From the NCBI GenBank assembly GCA_029266425.1, contig JAQSWY010000010.1, forward strand, positions 62,001-126,000: 64,000 nt of DNA, read 5' to 3'. Below the pieces are notes generated by a model. It had not been told where the DNA came from. It saw only the letters and a list, made by a program, of their open reading frames with translations, and ran no database searches. Below are positions 29,601 to 37,380 of this stretch, piece after piece. Every line of letters starts with the position of its first letter. Position 1 is the stretch's first letter. The DNA comes from Xanthobacteraceae bacterium. Its GTDB lineage: Bacteria; Pseudomonadota; Alphaproteobacteria; Rhizobiales; Xanthobacteraceae. A program made the translations under genes and the position numbers.

Positions 29601-29898
29601 GGTCCAGCCGACCTCGCTCCTGGAGCGCAGCCGGCTCGCCAAGGTGAAGCCTGGCGCCAAGCCCGCCCGGCCCGCTCCCGCAGCGGCCGTAGCCGCTCCC
29701 GCAGCGGCCGTAGCCGCGCCCGTGGAGGAGCCGGAGCAGCCGCCCCAGCAGGCAGCCGCCCGGGTCGCGCCAGCGGCAGCCAGACCGGGAGCTTCAGGCC
29801 CCAGGCCGGCGCAGCGGCCGGTCACCGAGGAAGAAGAGCCGGAGGTTGCCCCGGTGGAGGGCGACGCCCCGCCGCCAAAGGCGGCTTCTCAGGGGTGA
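26668..29898 (+). CDS. Membrane PAS-GGDEF-EAL protein; GGDEF site degenerate, EAL site intact
   Basis: About 1076 residues. A signal-like N terminus and periplasmic region (to about 205) are followed by seven or so membrane helices (about 210-410), a PAS domain (about 420-545), GGDEF (about 555-715) and EAL (about 725-975), then an Ala/Pro tail. The GGDEF motif reads GGDHF at 628-632, and the FKxxND motif reads FKQVNT, so cyclase activity is unlikely. The EAL site keeps EAL (756-758), ELTES, DDFGTGYSS, K-x-D and VAEGAET, so c-di-GMP phosphodiesterase activity is likely. Start is TTG 26668 or 26671 after GAGG; GTG 26680 is possible. The tail holds a 21-base tandem duplication at 29674-29715. 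Confidence 0.9.
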   Translation: MLGIVRRLLASPLAAFMAALWEARPATLLLAFALAAALPPPAARAVEAIAIRLDALVVDLAPAIERHTSENDRIQISTAPGADGIVRRIEVRAVAPSPNGSQWAVFALANNTDEQVDRLIVAPHYRMVGSGVFWPDLGNRRIVNITASQGFRPERQSAPDADVFLVTLDPGTTVTLVAEMTGPDLPQLYLWEPEAFKDKVNSFTLYNGIVIGIAGLLALFLTILFVVKGSVMFPAAAALAWAVLGYIGLDFGFWSKVFGISPLAQQFWRAAGEAMLAATLVVFLFAYLNLNRWHVRYAHIAVGWLVFLAALVGLALLDPSAAAGIARLSLLAVSFMGFGMVVWLAFHRYDRAVLIIPTLFLLVVWVITAGMAVSGYIGNDLVAPALLGGLVLIVMLIGFTVMQHAFAGLGAIAGSTQELERRALAVAGSGDIVWDWDVDTDRIHVSPEVEQLLGLKRGSLETEAAGWLEVIHPGDRDRFRATLDGVLDQRRGRIDQDFRLRAQDGHYFWFNLRARPVVGTDGEVVRCIGTLSDVTETRTAEERMLHDAVHDNLTGLPNRELFLDRLSSAIGFARADETLKPTVMLVDLDRFKQVNTSLGMAAGDSILLTVARRLMRLMKQHDTLARLGGDHFGLILMSERDAERITAFADTLRRTLRAPITFGDREIFITASIGLVLADGSKRDPGEVLKDAELAMFFAKRVGGDRIEVFRPAMRNHKLDRLTLESDLRRAIERDEMTVLYQPVVRLADRKVAGFEALVRWNHPKLGILTPDDFIGIAEETGLIVDIGLFVLDSAARQLGAWQRNMRGDPVFVSVNVSSRQMLRHDLIQDLKAVLARNVVANGTLKLELTESLVMENPEYAAQMLHRMRELGAGLSLDDFGTGYSSLAYLQRFPFDTIKVDQSFVKGLGRSGPKATRPVILGSIVNMAHDLGMDIVAEGAETDTAADMLAKLGCKFAQGYLFGEPMTAEDARKAIQPEVQPTSLLERSRLAKVKPGAKPARPAPAAAVAAPAAAVAAPVEEPEQPPQQAAARVAPAAARPGASGPRPAQRPVTEEEEPEVAPVEGDAPPPKAASQG

Positions 29899-29918
29899 TC
29901 ACGGGTCGCTCTGCTTGA

Positions 29919-30044
29919 GCATCCTTCGAGGCCCGCCAATGGCGGGCACCTCCGCAGTTGGCCATTGGCCAACTGCTAGGGATGACGTCGCTTTATAAGA
30001 ACCACGTCATCCTGAGGTGCGAGCGTAGCGAGCCTCGAAGGATG
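29919..30044. repeat. Family A palindrome, copy A4, with an inserted small palindrome
   Basis: Outer arms CATCCTTCGAGG / CCTCGAAGGATG with inner right arm CGTCATCCTGAGGTG. In the left inner arm the expected CCTCAGGATGACG is interrupted by the 23-base perfect hairpin at 29954-29976 (GCAGTTGGCC-ATT-GGCCAACTGC). The element lies between convergent genes. Confidence 0.88.
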
Positions 30045-30076
30045 CTCAAGCCGTGCGCCGCCTCAGGCCGCCACGC

Positions 30077-30691
30077 TCACGCGTGGCCCGCCTCGCTCGA
30101 CAGCATGCCGGGATGGATGCCGATCTTGCGCAGGGCGAGCTCGTATTTCGCCGCGGCATCGGCGCCGAAGATCAGCGCCCGGTCGGCCGGGCAGTGGAGC
30201 CAGCCATTCTGCTGGATCTCGTTCTCGAGCTGCCCCGGCGCCCAGCCGGCATAGCCGAGCGCGAGCACGGCATTCTCCGGCCCGCCGCCGGCCGCGATCG
30301 CCTTCAATATGTCGAGCGTCGCGGTCAGGCAGACGCCGGTGTCGATCGGCAGCGTCGAATTCTCGATGAAGAAGTCCGCGCTGTGCAGCACGAAGCCGCG
30401 CCCGGTCTCGACCGGGCCGCCGCGCAGCACCTTCACCTCGCCCGCGCGCAATGGCAGGCGGATCAGCTCGGCCTCGGGGATGACGTCGAGCTGCACCAGC
30501 AGGTCCGGGAAATTGATGTGTTGCGCCGGCTGGTTGACGATGATCCCCATCGCCCCTTCGGTCGAGTGGGCGCACAGATAGATCACCGCCCGGGAGAAGC
30601 GCTCGTCACGCATTCCGGGCATCGCCACCAGCATCTGCCCGTCCAGGAACTCGCCGCCGGGCGTGTCGTCAGTCGGGTGTCCGATCCTCAT
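30077..30691 (-). CDS. YqgE/AlgH family protein
   Basis: A 204-residue protein of the UPF0301 family. Motifs: [35 protein letters not shown] (about 21-55, shown in parts in the literature as the family core), [14 protein letters not shown] (about 90-103) and [15 protein letters not shown] (about 146-160). No catalytic site is known; the E. coli and Pseudomonas members are linked to regulation, but mechanism is unclear. Length is normal. The gene is divergent from the DsbD-like gene at 30825. Confidence 0.92.
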   Translation of the reverse strand: MRIGHPTDDTPGGEFLDGQMLVAMPGMRDERFSRAVIYLCAHSTEGAMGIIVNQPAQHINFPDLLVQLDVIPEAELIRLPLRAGEVKVLRGGPVETGRGFVLHSADFFIENSTLPIDTGVCLTATLDILKAIAAGGGPENAVLALGYAGWAPGQLENEIQQNGWLHCPADRALIFGADAAAKYELALRKIGIHPGMLSSEAGHA

Positions 30692-30824
30692 GAGGGAAGC
30701 GTAAACCCAAAGGGCGCTTTTTCAAGGAGGTGCACCGCACAATGCTCCGATTGCCCGGAGGTTCACGGCAAAGTGCGGGCCCGGCGGCTTCCCGTTCCGC
30801 GGCGGACAGGCTATCGCCAACGCC

Positions 30825-31673
30825 ATGGTGTTGAAGCTTGTTTCGTCGATTCCCCGCATCCTCGTCGTGCTCACCGCCGGCGCCGCGACGCCGGCTCACG
30901 CCGGCATGGAATCGGACTGGTCGGCCCCCGCCGGCACCGCGGTGCGCCTCATCGCCGGGGCGAAGGATGGTGCCGCGCTCACCGGCGGCATCGAGATCCG
31001 GCTCGCGCCGGGCTGGAAGACCTATTGGCGCTATCCGGGCGACAGCGGCATCCCGCCGCGCTTCGACTGGTCCGGCTCGGAAAATCTCGGCAGCATCGCC
31101 TTGTCGTGGCCTGTGCCCCAGCGCTTCGGTGACGGCGACGGCAATTTCTCCATCGGCTACAAGAGCGACGTCATATTGCCGGTGCGCATCGAGCCGAAGG
31201 ATGCCACGCGGCCGGTCAAGCTGCGGCTCGATCTCGAATTCGCGGTCTGCGAGAAGATCTGCCAGCCGGCCCACGCAGCGCTCACGCTCGATGTGCCGGC
31301 CGGCGGCGCGGCGCCCACGCCCGACGCACTGACCGAGGCCGAGGCCGCGCTGCCGGGCCGCGCCGCGCTCGGTGACGACGGCGCGATCGGCATCGACAAG
31401 GCGAAGCTCGAGGCCGATCATGGCGGCAAGGCGATACGGATCGAGGCCCGCGTCGCCGGCACCGACGGCGTCGACCTCTTCGTCGAGGGGCCGAACGGGG
31501 ACTGGGCGCTTCCCTTGCCGGCGCTGAAGCGCCTCGAGGATGGCCGCGCCGAATTCCTGATGCAGATTGACGGTGTGCCGAAAGGCGCCGACATCTCCCG
31601 CGTGCCGCTGCGATTCACGCTGGTCGACGGCAAGCGTGCGATCGAGGTCGAGACCCCGCTTTCCGCCCCCTGA
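30825..31673 (+). CDS. Periplasmic DsbD alpha-domain-like protein
   Basis: A 282-residue exported protein. A signal peptide (about 1-26, ending AHA) precedes a domain related to the N-terminal domain of DsbD, with GGIEIRLAPGWKTYWRYPGDSG and IGYKSDVILPVRI. The cysteine pair is C-E-K-I-C (about residues 143-147), with QPA following; these could be the thiol-exchange pair. Without the membrane beta domain it cannot draw electrons itself, so it probably accepts them from another protein. It lies 150 bases upstream of the peroxiredoxin gene, both redox proteins, but whether they share a transcript is not clear. Confidence 0.85.
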   Translation: MVLKLVSSIPRILVVLTAGAATPAHAGMESDWSAPAGTAVRLIAGAKDGAALTGGIEIRLAPGWKTYWRYPGDSGIPPRFDWSGSENLGSIALSWPVPQRFGDGDGNFSIGYKSDVILPVRIEPKDATRPVKLRLDLEFAVCEKICQPAHAALTLDVPAGGAAPTPDALTEAEAALPGRAALGDDGAIGIDKAKLEADHGGKAIRIEARVAGTDGVDLFVEGPNGDWALPLPALKRLEDGRAEFLMQIDGVPKGADISRVPLRFTLVDGKRAIEVETPLSAP

Positions 31674-31820
31674 TACGGCTTCCCGCGGCGCGGGAAACGA
31701 CTATGCTACCGGCCGACCACGGCAGGGGTGCCGAAGGCCGATCCACCGGGCCTGCCCATCGGGTTCATCCCTGTCTGCGGGTCGCTCAGAACCCGAAAAT
31801 TCCGCACGAAAGGACATCCC

Positions 31821-32306
31821 ATGACGATCAAGGTCGGCGACATGCTGCCGAGCGCCACCTTCCGCGTCGCCACCGCCGACGGGCCGGTGCCGAAGTCCAG
31901 CGAAGAGATCTTCAAGAACAAGAAGGTGGTGCTGTTCGCGGTGCCCGGCGCCTTCACCCCCACCTGCCACAAGAACCATTTGCCGAGCTTCGTCGCCCGC
32001 GCCGACGAGATCCTCGCCCGCGGCGTCGACGCCATCGCGGTCACCGCGGTGAACGATCCCTTCGTGCTCGCGGCCTGGGAAGCGGCGTCCAACACCGGCG
32101 GCAAGATCGTGTTTCTCTCCGACGGCAATGGCGAGTTCGCCAAGTCCATCGGCATGGATTTCGACGCCTCCGCAGCCGGCCTCGGCGTGCGCTCCAAGCG
32201 CTATTCGATGCTGGTCGAGGACGGCGAGGTCATGGTGCTGAACGTCGAGGACGTGCCGAGCAAGGCCGACAAGACCAATGCCGACGTGCTGCTGACCCAG
32301 ATTTGA
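31821..32306 (+). CDS. Peroxiredoxin, Prx5 type
   Basis: A 161-residue thiol peroxidase. The active site PGAFTPTCHKNHLP carries the peroxidatic cysteine (Cys50 by my count), and the Prx5-type order is seen in FAVPGAFTPTC and the later GVRSKRYSMLVEDG. It reduces H2O2 and alkyl hydroperoxides using glutathione/glutaredoxin or thioredoxin. Start MTIKVGDMLPSATF at 31821 follows AAAGGAC; the frame runs back to 31728 without support. Confidence 0.94.
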   Translation: MTIKVGDMLPSATFRVATADGPVPKSSEEIFKNKKVVLFAVPGAFTPTCHKNHLPSFVARADEILARGVDAIAVTAVNDPFVLAAWEAASNTGGKIVFLSDGNGEFAKSIGMDFDASAAGLGVRSKRYSMLVEDGEVMVLNVEDVPSKADKTNADVLLTQI

Positions 32307-32343
32307 GGCGGCGGCGCTTCCGCGCCGAACGCCGATAGAGCCA

Positions 32344-32427
32344 CGTCATCCCCGGCCGCGTGCCGGGGATCTCGATCCTGGACAGTGCTTCAGGAATCGA
32401 AATGGCCGGCACAAGGCCGGCCATGAC
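32344..32427. repeat. Family B palindrome, copy B5
   Basis: CGTCATCCCCGGCCGCGTGCCGGGGAT and ATGGCCGGCACAAGGCCGGCCATGAC (each written in part) flank a spacer of about 35 bases between the convergent peroxiredoxin and DUF465 genes. Confidence 0.9.
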
Positions 32428-32442
32428 CACTTGGTGGCACCT

Positions 32443-32649
32443 TCACGCGATGATGTCGGGAAAAATCTGGTCCTCGACGAAGCCGATGCGGTCCTTGAGC
32501 TGCAACTTGCGCTTCTTGAATCGCGCGAGCTGGAGCTGATCGCAGCCCGGCATGGCCTGCAGGGCCTCGATTGCATTGTCGAGATCGCGGTGCTCCTGGC
32601 GCAGGCGCTCGAGGAGAGCCTTCAGCTCGCGTTCCTCATCCGCCGTCAT
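32443..32649 (-). CDS. DUF465 (YdcH-like) small protein
   Basis: A 68-residue two-helix protein with the DUF465 pattern: E-x-L-x-x-x-H-x-x-L-D-x-x-I (about 15-28), then FKKRKLQLKDRI (about 44-55). Function unknown. It starts at ATG 32649; longer frames to 32982 are not credible because they run into the divergent DUF465 gene's promoter. It is divergent from a second DUF465 gene with similar ending KRRKLQLKDQI, so the two are probably an inverted duplicate pair. Confidence 0.88.
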   Translation of the reverse strand: MTADEERELKALLERLRQEHRDLDNAIEALQAMPGCDQLQLARFKKRKLQLKDRIGFVEDQIFPDIIA

Positions 32650-32857
32650 GTTCACGAACGCCCGACCTGCCTTCCGATTCGCCGCGCGCACACGGCCAAG
32701 CCAAGTATCGCCCCCCTTCCCCGCCGCCGCAATACGTTGGCGCGTCAGAAGCCGGAGATACCTCCCAATGTTGCATTGCAGCGACTCGTTTCGTCGACAG
32801 CCGTGCTGACCCGTGACAGAGTGATGACCGTTCACTTCAGACAGGGAGATAGTGTCC

Positions 32858-33043
32858 ATGTCCATGCAGGCGCATGTCGCGGAGCTGGAACGGCGCCACC
32901 AGGCGCTTGACAGAGAGCTCCGCGAAGAACTGAACCATCCCGCCTCCGATGACGCCAAGATTTCCGATCTCAAGCGTCGCAAGCTTCAGCTCAAGGACCA
33001 GATCACCCGGTTGCGTACCGGTGAGGATGTAACCCTGCACTGA
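32858..33043 (+). CDS. DUF465 (YdcH-like) small protein, second copy
   Basis: A 61-residue protein, MSMQAHVAELERRHQALDRE followed by DLKRRKLQLKDQITRL. Same family and layout as the gene at 32443. GGGAG at 32844 favours the ATG at 32858 over GTG 32852 or ATG 32864. A strong terminator lies 55 bases downstream. Function unknown. Confidence 0.88.
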   Translation: MSMQAHVAELERRHQALDRELREELNHPASDDAKISDLKRRKLQLKDQITRLRTGEDVTLH

Positions 33044-33098
33044 CCACCGAGAGAGGGCGTATTTCCCCGCGTTCCGGCCGCACGGCCGACGACGAGAA

Positions 33099-33126
33099 CC
33101 GCCGGCCTGCGTGCCGGCGGTTTTTC
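33099..33126 (+). terminator. Rho-independent terminator
   Basis: CCGCCGGC-CTGC-GTGCCGGCGG followed by TTTTTCG, downstream of the second DUF465 gene and about 78 bases before the acyl-CoA synthetase start. Confidence 0.93.
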
Positions 33127-33203
33127 GTTCCAGCGTTTCGCCCGCCCCAAAGGTAAAAAAGCACCGGGGACGGAGGCATGCCAAGAGTAAAGAAGACCAG
33201 ACG

Positions 33204-35165
33204 ATGTCGAAGAACCGCGCCAGAACGAGCATCGACGCCGCCGCACCGAGCACCTATCGCGAGATCTATGCCCGGGCCGATGCCGACCCGGAAGGTTTCT
33301 GGCGCGCGGCAGCGAAGTCGATCGAATGGATCGCCGAGCCGCGCGACATCTTCGAACCGTCGCGCGGCGTCTATGGCCGCTGGTTCGTCGGCGGTCTGTG
33401 CAATGTCTGCTACAATGCGGTGGACCGCCATGTAAGCGCCGGACGCGGCACGCAGGCGGCGATCCTCTATGACAGCCCGGTCACCGGAACCAAGCGCACC
33501 ATCACCTATTCCGAGCTGCTGGCCGAGGTTCGCACCATCGGCGCCATGCTGCGCGACCTCGGCGTCGAGAAGGGCGACCGCGTCGTCATCTATATGCCGA
33601 TGGTGCCGGAGGCGGTGTTCGCCATGCTGGCCTGCGCCCGCATCGGCGCGGTGCATTCCGTGGTGTTCGGCGGCTTCGCGGCGGCGGAATTGGCGAGCCG
33701 CATCGACGACGCCAAGCCGAAGGTCGTGCTCTCCGCCTCCTGCGGGGTCGAGCCCGCTCGTGTCGTTCCCTACAAGCCCTTGCTCGACCAGGCGCTCGCC
33801 CTGTCGGCGCACAAGCCGGAGGCCTGCGTCATCCTGCAGCGCCCGCAATGGGAAGCCGAGCTTCAGCCCGGGCGCGACCGCGACTGGGCGGCCATGCGCG
33901 ACCGCGCGGCGGCCGGCGGGCGCGGCGTCGATTGCGCCCCCGTCGGCGCCACCGATCCGCTCTATATCCTCTACACCTCCGGCACCACCGGCAAACCGAA
34001 GGGGGTGGTGCGCGACACCGCCGGCTACATGGTGGCGCTGCACTGGTCGATGGAGGCGCTCTATGGCGTGAAGCCGGGCGAGGTCTATTGGTCGGCTTCC
34101 GACATCGGCTGGGTCGTCGGGCATTCCTACATCGTCTATGCGCCGCTCATCACCGGCTGCACCACCGTGCTCTATGAGGGCAAGCCGGTCGGCACCCCGG
34201 ACGCCGGCGCCTTCTGGCGCGTCGTCGCGGAATATGGCGTCGTCGCCCTGTTCACCGCCCCGACCGCCTTGCGCGCCATCAAGAAGGAAGACCCCGAGGG
34301 CCGCCTGATGAGTGCCCACGATATTTCCAGCCTGCGCACCCTGTTCCTCGCCGGCGAGCGTGCCGATCCGGACACGGTGCGCTGGGCTCAGGCAAAGCTC
34401 GGCGTGCCGGTGGTGGACCACTGGTGGCAGACCGAGACCGGCTGGGCGATCGCCGGTAATCCGGTCGGGCTCGGCCGCCTGCCGGTGCCGGCGGGCTCGA
34501 CCGGCGTGCCGATGCCGGGCTACCGGGTCGACATTCTGGACGAAGCCGGCCACGTGGTGGAAGCGAACCGCATGGGCGCGGTGGCGATCCGGCTGCCGAT
34601 GCCGCCCGGCTGCCTGCCGACGCTGTGGGAACAGAAGGAGCGCTTCGTCGAGACGTATCTCACGGAGTTTCCCGGCTACTACAAGACCGCCGACGCCGGC
34701 TTCCGCGATCCGGACGGCAACCTCTTCATCATGGGGCGCACCGACGACATCATCAATGTCGCCGGCCACCGGCTTTCCACCGGCGGCATGGAAGAGGTGC
34801 TGGCTTCGCATCCCGATGTCGCCGAATGCGCGGTGATCGGCGTCCATGACGAGATCAAGGGCGAGGTGCCCTGCGGCTTCGTGGTGCTCAAGGCCGGCGT
34901 CGCGCGAGGGCCCGACGAGATCGAGCGCGAGATCGTGGCGATGGTGCGCGAGCGCGTCGGCCCGGTGGCGGCCTTCCGCCTCGCGATCACCGTGAGCCGG
35001 CTGCCGAAGACCCGCTCGGGCAAGATCTTGCGCGGCACGATGAAGAAGATCGCCGACGGCGAGGCATGGGCGATGCCGGCGACCATCGACGACCCGGGCA
35101 CGCTCGGCGAGATCGCCGACGCGCTGAAGACCCGCGGCTTCGCCCTTACTGCGCCGGCGGCCTGA
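33204..35165 (+). CDS. prpE: Propionyl-CoA synthetase-like acyl-CoA synthetase (AMP-forming)
   Basis: A 653-residue AMP-forming synthetase of the acetyl/propionyl-CoA branch. The P-loop YTSGTTGKPKGVVRDT matches the form seen in propionyl-CoA synthetases (PrpE) with R-D-x-G after it. WWQTETGW (about 410-417) is the A5 motif, YYKTADAG and GRTDDIINVAGHRLSTGGMEE the A7-A8 motifs, and PKTRSGKILRGTMKKI the A10 motif with the acetylation-target lysine. It activates propionate or other short acids to CoA esters in the cytoplasm. Start MSKNRART at 33204. PrpE is likely but acetate specificity cannot be ruled out. Confidence 0.88.
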   Translation: MSKNRARTSIDAAAPSTYREIYARADADPEGFWRAAAKSIEWIAEPRDIFEPSRGVYGRWFVGGLCNVCYNAVDRHVSAGRGTQAAILYDSPVTGTKRTITYSELLAEVRTIGAMLRDLGVEKGDRVVIYMPMVPEAVFAMLACARIGAVHSVVFGGFAAAELASRIDDAKPKVVLSASCGVEPARVVPYKPLLDQALALSAHKPEACVILQRPQWEAELQPGRDRDWAAMRDRAAAGGRGVDCAPVGATDPLYILYTSGTTGKPKGVVRDTAGYMVALHWSMEALYGVKPGEVYWSASDIGWVVGHSYIVYAPLITGCTTVLYEGKPVGTPDAGAFWRVVAEYGVVALFTAPTALRAIKKEDPEGRLMSAHDISSLRTLFLAGERADPDTVRWAQAKLGVPVVDHWWQTETGWAIAGNPVGLGRLPVPAGSTGVPMPGYRVDILDEAGHVVEANRMGAVAIRLPMPPGCLPTLWEQKERFVETYLTEFPGYYKTADAGFRDPDGNLFIMGRTDDIINVAGHRLSTGGMEEVLASHPDVAECAVIGVHDEIKGEVPCGFVVLKAGVARGPDEIEREIVAMVRERVGPVAAFRLAITVSRLPKTRSGKILRGTMKKIADGEAWAMPATIDDPGTLGEIADALKTRGFALTAPAA

Positions 35166-35199
35166 GCGTCGACCAGGGCACCTTATTTACCGCAGATGG

Positions 35200-35284
35200 G
35201 TCATCCCCGGCCCCGTGCCGGGGGATCTCGATCACTGACAGCGCATCGCGGAATCGAGATGGCCGGCACAAGGCCGGCCATGAC
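35200..35284. repeat. Family B palindrome, copy B6
   Basis: GTCATCCCCGGCCCCGTGCC-GGGGGAT and ATGGCCGGC-ACAA-GGCCGGCCATGAC, 37 bases after the synthetase stop and before the convergent trcR stop. Confidence 0.9.
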
Positions 35285-35320
35285 AAGATCGGTTGGTGGG
35301 TCGGGACGGAAAACGCCCCG

Positions 35321-36028
35321 TTACTCCTCTTCCCCGCCCTCGGTCTTCTTCGAGCCGCCGAGCTTGGCGAACACGGTCTCGAGGTCGAGCGCGTCTTCCT
35401 TCTTGCGCTGGGGCGGCGAATAGGGCTCCGGCGGCTCGGCGTGCCCGGTGGTGACATCGGCCGGCAGCAGGGTCGCACCCTCGCCGACCGGCTGCACCGG
35501 ACGATCCTTGGAGGAACGCTGCACCTCGATGTCGAGGTCGATCTGCGAGCACAGGCCGAGCGTCACCGGATCCATCGGCGTCAGGTTCTGCGCATTCCAG
35601 TGGGTGCGCTCCTTGATCGATTCGATGGTGGTCTTGGTGGTGCCGACCAGCCGCATGATCTGGCTGTCCTTCAGCTCCGCATGGTTGCGCAGCAGCCAGA
35701 GAATGGCGTTCGGCCGATCCTGGCGCTTCGACACCGGGGTGTAGCGCGGCCCGCGGCGGCGCTTCGGCTCTGGCAGGCGGACCTTGGATTCGAGCAGTTT
35801 CAGCCGATGGTTCGGGTTCTTCTCGGCGCGGTCGATCTCCTCACGGGAGAGCTGGCCGGTGGTAATCGGGTCGCTGCCTTTGATGCCCTGCGCGACTTCG
35901 CCGTCCGCAATGCCCTTCACCTCCAGCGGATGGAGGTTACAGAAGGCGGCGATCTGCTCGAAGCTGAGCGCGGTGTTCTCGACCAGCCAAACGGCGGTGG
36001 CCTTCGGCATCAGGGGTGCGTTCGCCAT
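35321..36028 (-). CDS. trcR: Cell cycle transcriptional regulator TrcR (DUF1013)
   Basis: A 235-residue protein of the DUF1013 family, represented by TrcR in Brucella/Rhizobiales. It contains MPKATAVWLVENTALSFEQIAAFC (about 8-31), a helix-turn-helix-like region followed by DGEVAQGIKGSDPITTGQLSREEI, then NAILWLLRNHAELKDSQIMRLVGTTKTTIESI, a second DNA-binding-like region. TrcR homologues associate with RNA polymerase and affect cell cycle genes. The start at 36028 (MANAPLMPKATA) is used; upstream residues to 36328 are non-coding. It is divergent from ispH. Confidence 0.92.
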   Translation of the reverse strand: MANAPLMPKATAVWLVENTALSFEQIAAFCNLHPLEVKGIADGEVAQGIKGSDPITTGQLSREEIDRAEKNPNHRLKLLESKVRLPEPKRRRGPRYTPVSKRQDRPNAILWLLRNHAELKDSQIMRLVGTTKTTIESIKERTHWNAQNLTPMDPVTLGLCSQIDLDIEVQRSSKDRPVQPVGEGATLLPADVTTGHAEPPEPYSPPQRKKEDALDLETVFAKLGGSKKTEGGEEE

Positions 36029-36215
36029 GGCGCGCGTCTCCTTGTGTAAAATTGCTTCGTCTGCGCAAAGCCTCGCGGGCTCCGCCCGACCCTTTTCGGG
36101 GGCGGAGCCTCGGACCGTCTCGCGATGACCGGGATGGCGCGAATATAAGCAAGCATGGGCCTGCGTGCAATTGAGAAGCGTCGCCGCGTGCTTGACAGCG
36201 CCTGCCGCGCCACCC

Positions 36216-37220
36216 ATGACGTTGGCTGAACCGTCCACGGATCCCGCGATGCCCGCTGCCGAAAAGCCATCCTTGCGCGTCCTGTTGTGCGCGCCACGCG
36301 GCTTCTGCGCCGGCGTGGTGCGCGCCATCGATGCCGTGGAGCAGGCGCTCGTGCTGTATGGCCCGCCGGTCTATGTGCGCCACGAGATCGTGCACAATAA
36401 ATATGTCGTCGAGGGCCTGAAGGCGAAGGGGGCCATCTTCGTCAAGGAACTCCACGAAGTGCCGGCCGGCACGTCTGCTCCGGTGATCTTCTCCGCCCAT
36501 GGCGTCGCCAAGTCGGTGCCGGAGGATGCGGCCGCGCGCAATTTCTTCGCCATCGACGCCACCTGCCCGCTGGTGACCAAGGTGCATCGCGAGGCAGCGG
36601 TTCATTACAAGCGCGGCCGCGAGGTGGTGCTGATCGGCCATGCCGGCCACCCGGAAGTGATCGGCACCATGGGCCAGTTGCCCGCAGGTTCGGTGAAGCT
36701 GGTGCAGACGCCGGCGGATGCGCGCGCCTTCACCCCGCGCGACCCGGAAAACTTCGCTTATACGACGCAGACCACCCTCTCCATCGACGACACCGCCGAG
36801 ATCGTCGCCATATTGCAAGAGCGCTTCCCGGCGATGGTGGGGCCGCACAAGGAGGACATCTGCTACGCCACCACCAACCGCCAGGAGGCGGTGAAGCGCG
36901 TGGCCCCGCAGGTCGACGCCATGATCGTGGTCGGCGCGCCGAATTCGTCCAATTCCCAGCGCCTGCGCGAGGTCGCGCAGCGCGAGGGCTGCCGGGTCTC
37001 GGCGCTAGTGCAGCGGGCCCGCGACATCGACTGGTCGGTGTTCGGCGGCATTGCCTCGCTGGCGGTGACCGCCGGCGCCTCGGCGCCGGAGATCCTGGTC
37101 GAGGAGGTGCTCGACGCCTTCGCCGAGCGCTTCGACCTCGCAGTCGAGACCGTGCACACCGCGCATGAGGACGTGTTCTTCCCCCTGCCCCGCCAGCTCC
37201 GCCCGGATGCGGCGGAATAG
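36216..37220 (+). CDS. ispH: 4-Hydroxy-3-methylbut-2-enyl diphosphate reductase
   Basis: About 334 residues: the last enzyme of the MEP isoprenoid pathway, an iron-sulfur protein making IPP and DMAPP. The three cluster cysteines are in RGFCAGV, ATCPLV and [10 protein letters not shown]. The family motifs [26 protein letters not shown] and [10 protein letters not shown] are intact. Start is uncertain: ATG 36216 or ATG 36249; the latter gives the shorter usual N terminus. In Rhizobiales ispH is often followed by thrB and rnhA, as here. Confidence 0.95.
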   Translation: MTLAEPSTDPAMPAAEKPSLRVLLCAPRGFCAGVVRAIDAVEQALVLYGPPVYVRHEIVHNKYVVEGLKAKGAIFVKELHEVPAGTSAPVIFSAHGVAKSVPEDAAARNFFAIDATCPLVTKVHREAAVHYKRGREVVLIGHAGHPEVIGTMGQLPAGSVKLVQTPADARAFTPRDPENFAYTTQTTLSIDDTAEIVAILQERFPAMVGPHKEDICYATTNRQEAVKRVAPQVDAMIVVGAPNSSNSQRLREVAQREGCRVSALVQRARDIDWSVFGGIASLAVTAGASAPEILVEEVLDAFAERFDLAVETVHTAHEDVFFPLPRQLRPDAAE

Positions 37221-37251
37221 CCAACCATGCACCCCCGCCCCCTCTTCTCCC

Positions 37252-37337
37252 TCATCCCCGGGCTTGACCCGGGGATCCAGCCACGCCGGTCGCCGGCGGA
37301 AGAAGGCCTGGGTGCCCGGGTCAAGCCCGGGGATGAG
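37252..37337. repeat. Family B palindrome, copy B7
   Basis: CTCATCCCCGGGCTTGACCC and GGGTCAAGCCCGGGGATGAG form a near-perfect inverted repeat almost identical to B2, between the co-directional ispH and thrB genes. Confidence 0.9.
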
Positions 37338-37380
37338 GGAGGGAGGGCTGCACGCCCCGCTCCTGAAAGGCCCCGCTAGA

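Noticed and set aside
32344..35284. Transposon ends from paired B5 and B6 elements around the DUF465 and acyl-CoA synthetase genes
   Set aside because: No transposase lies between them, and the same element occurs singly at eight other places.
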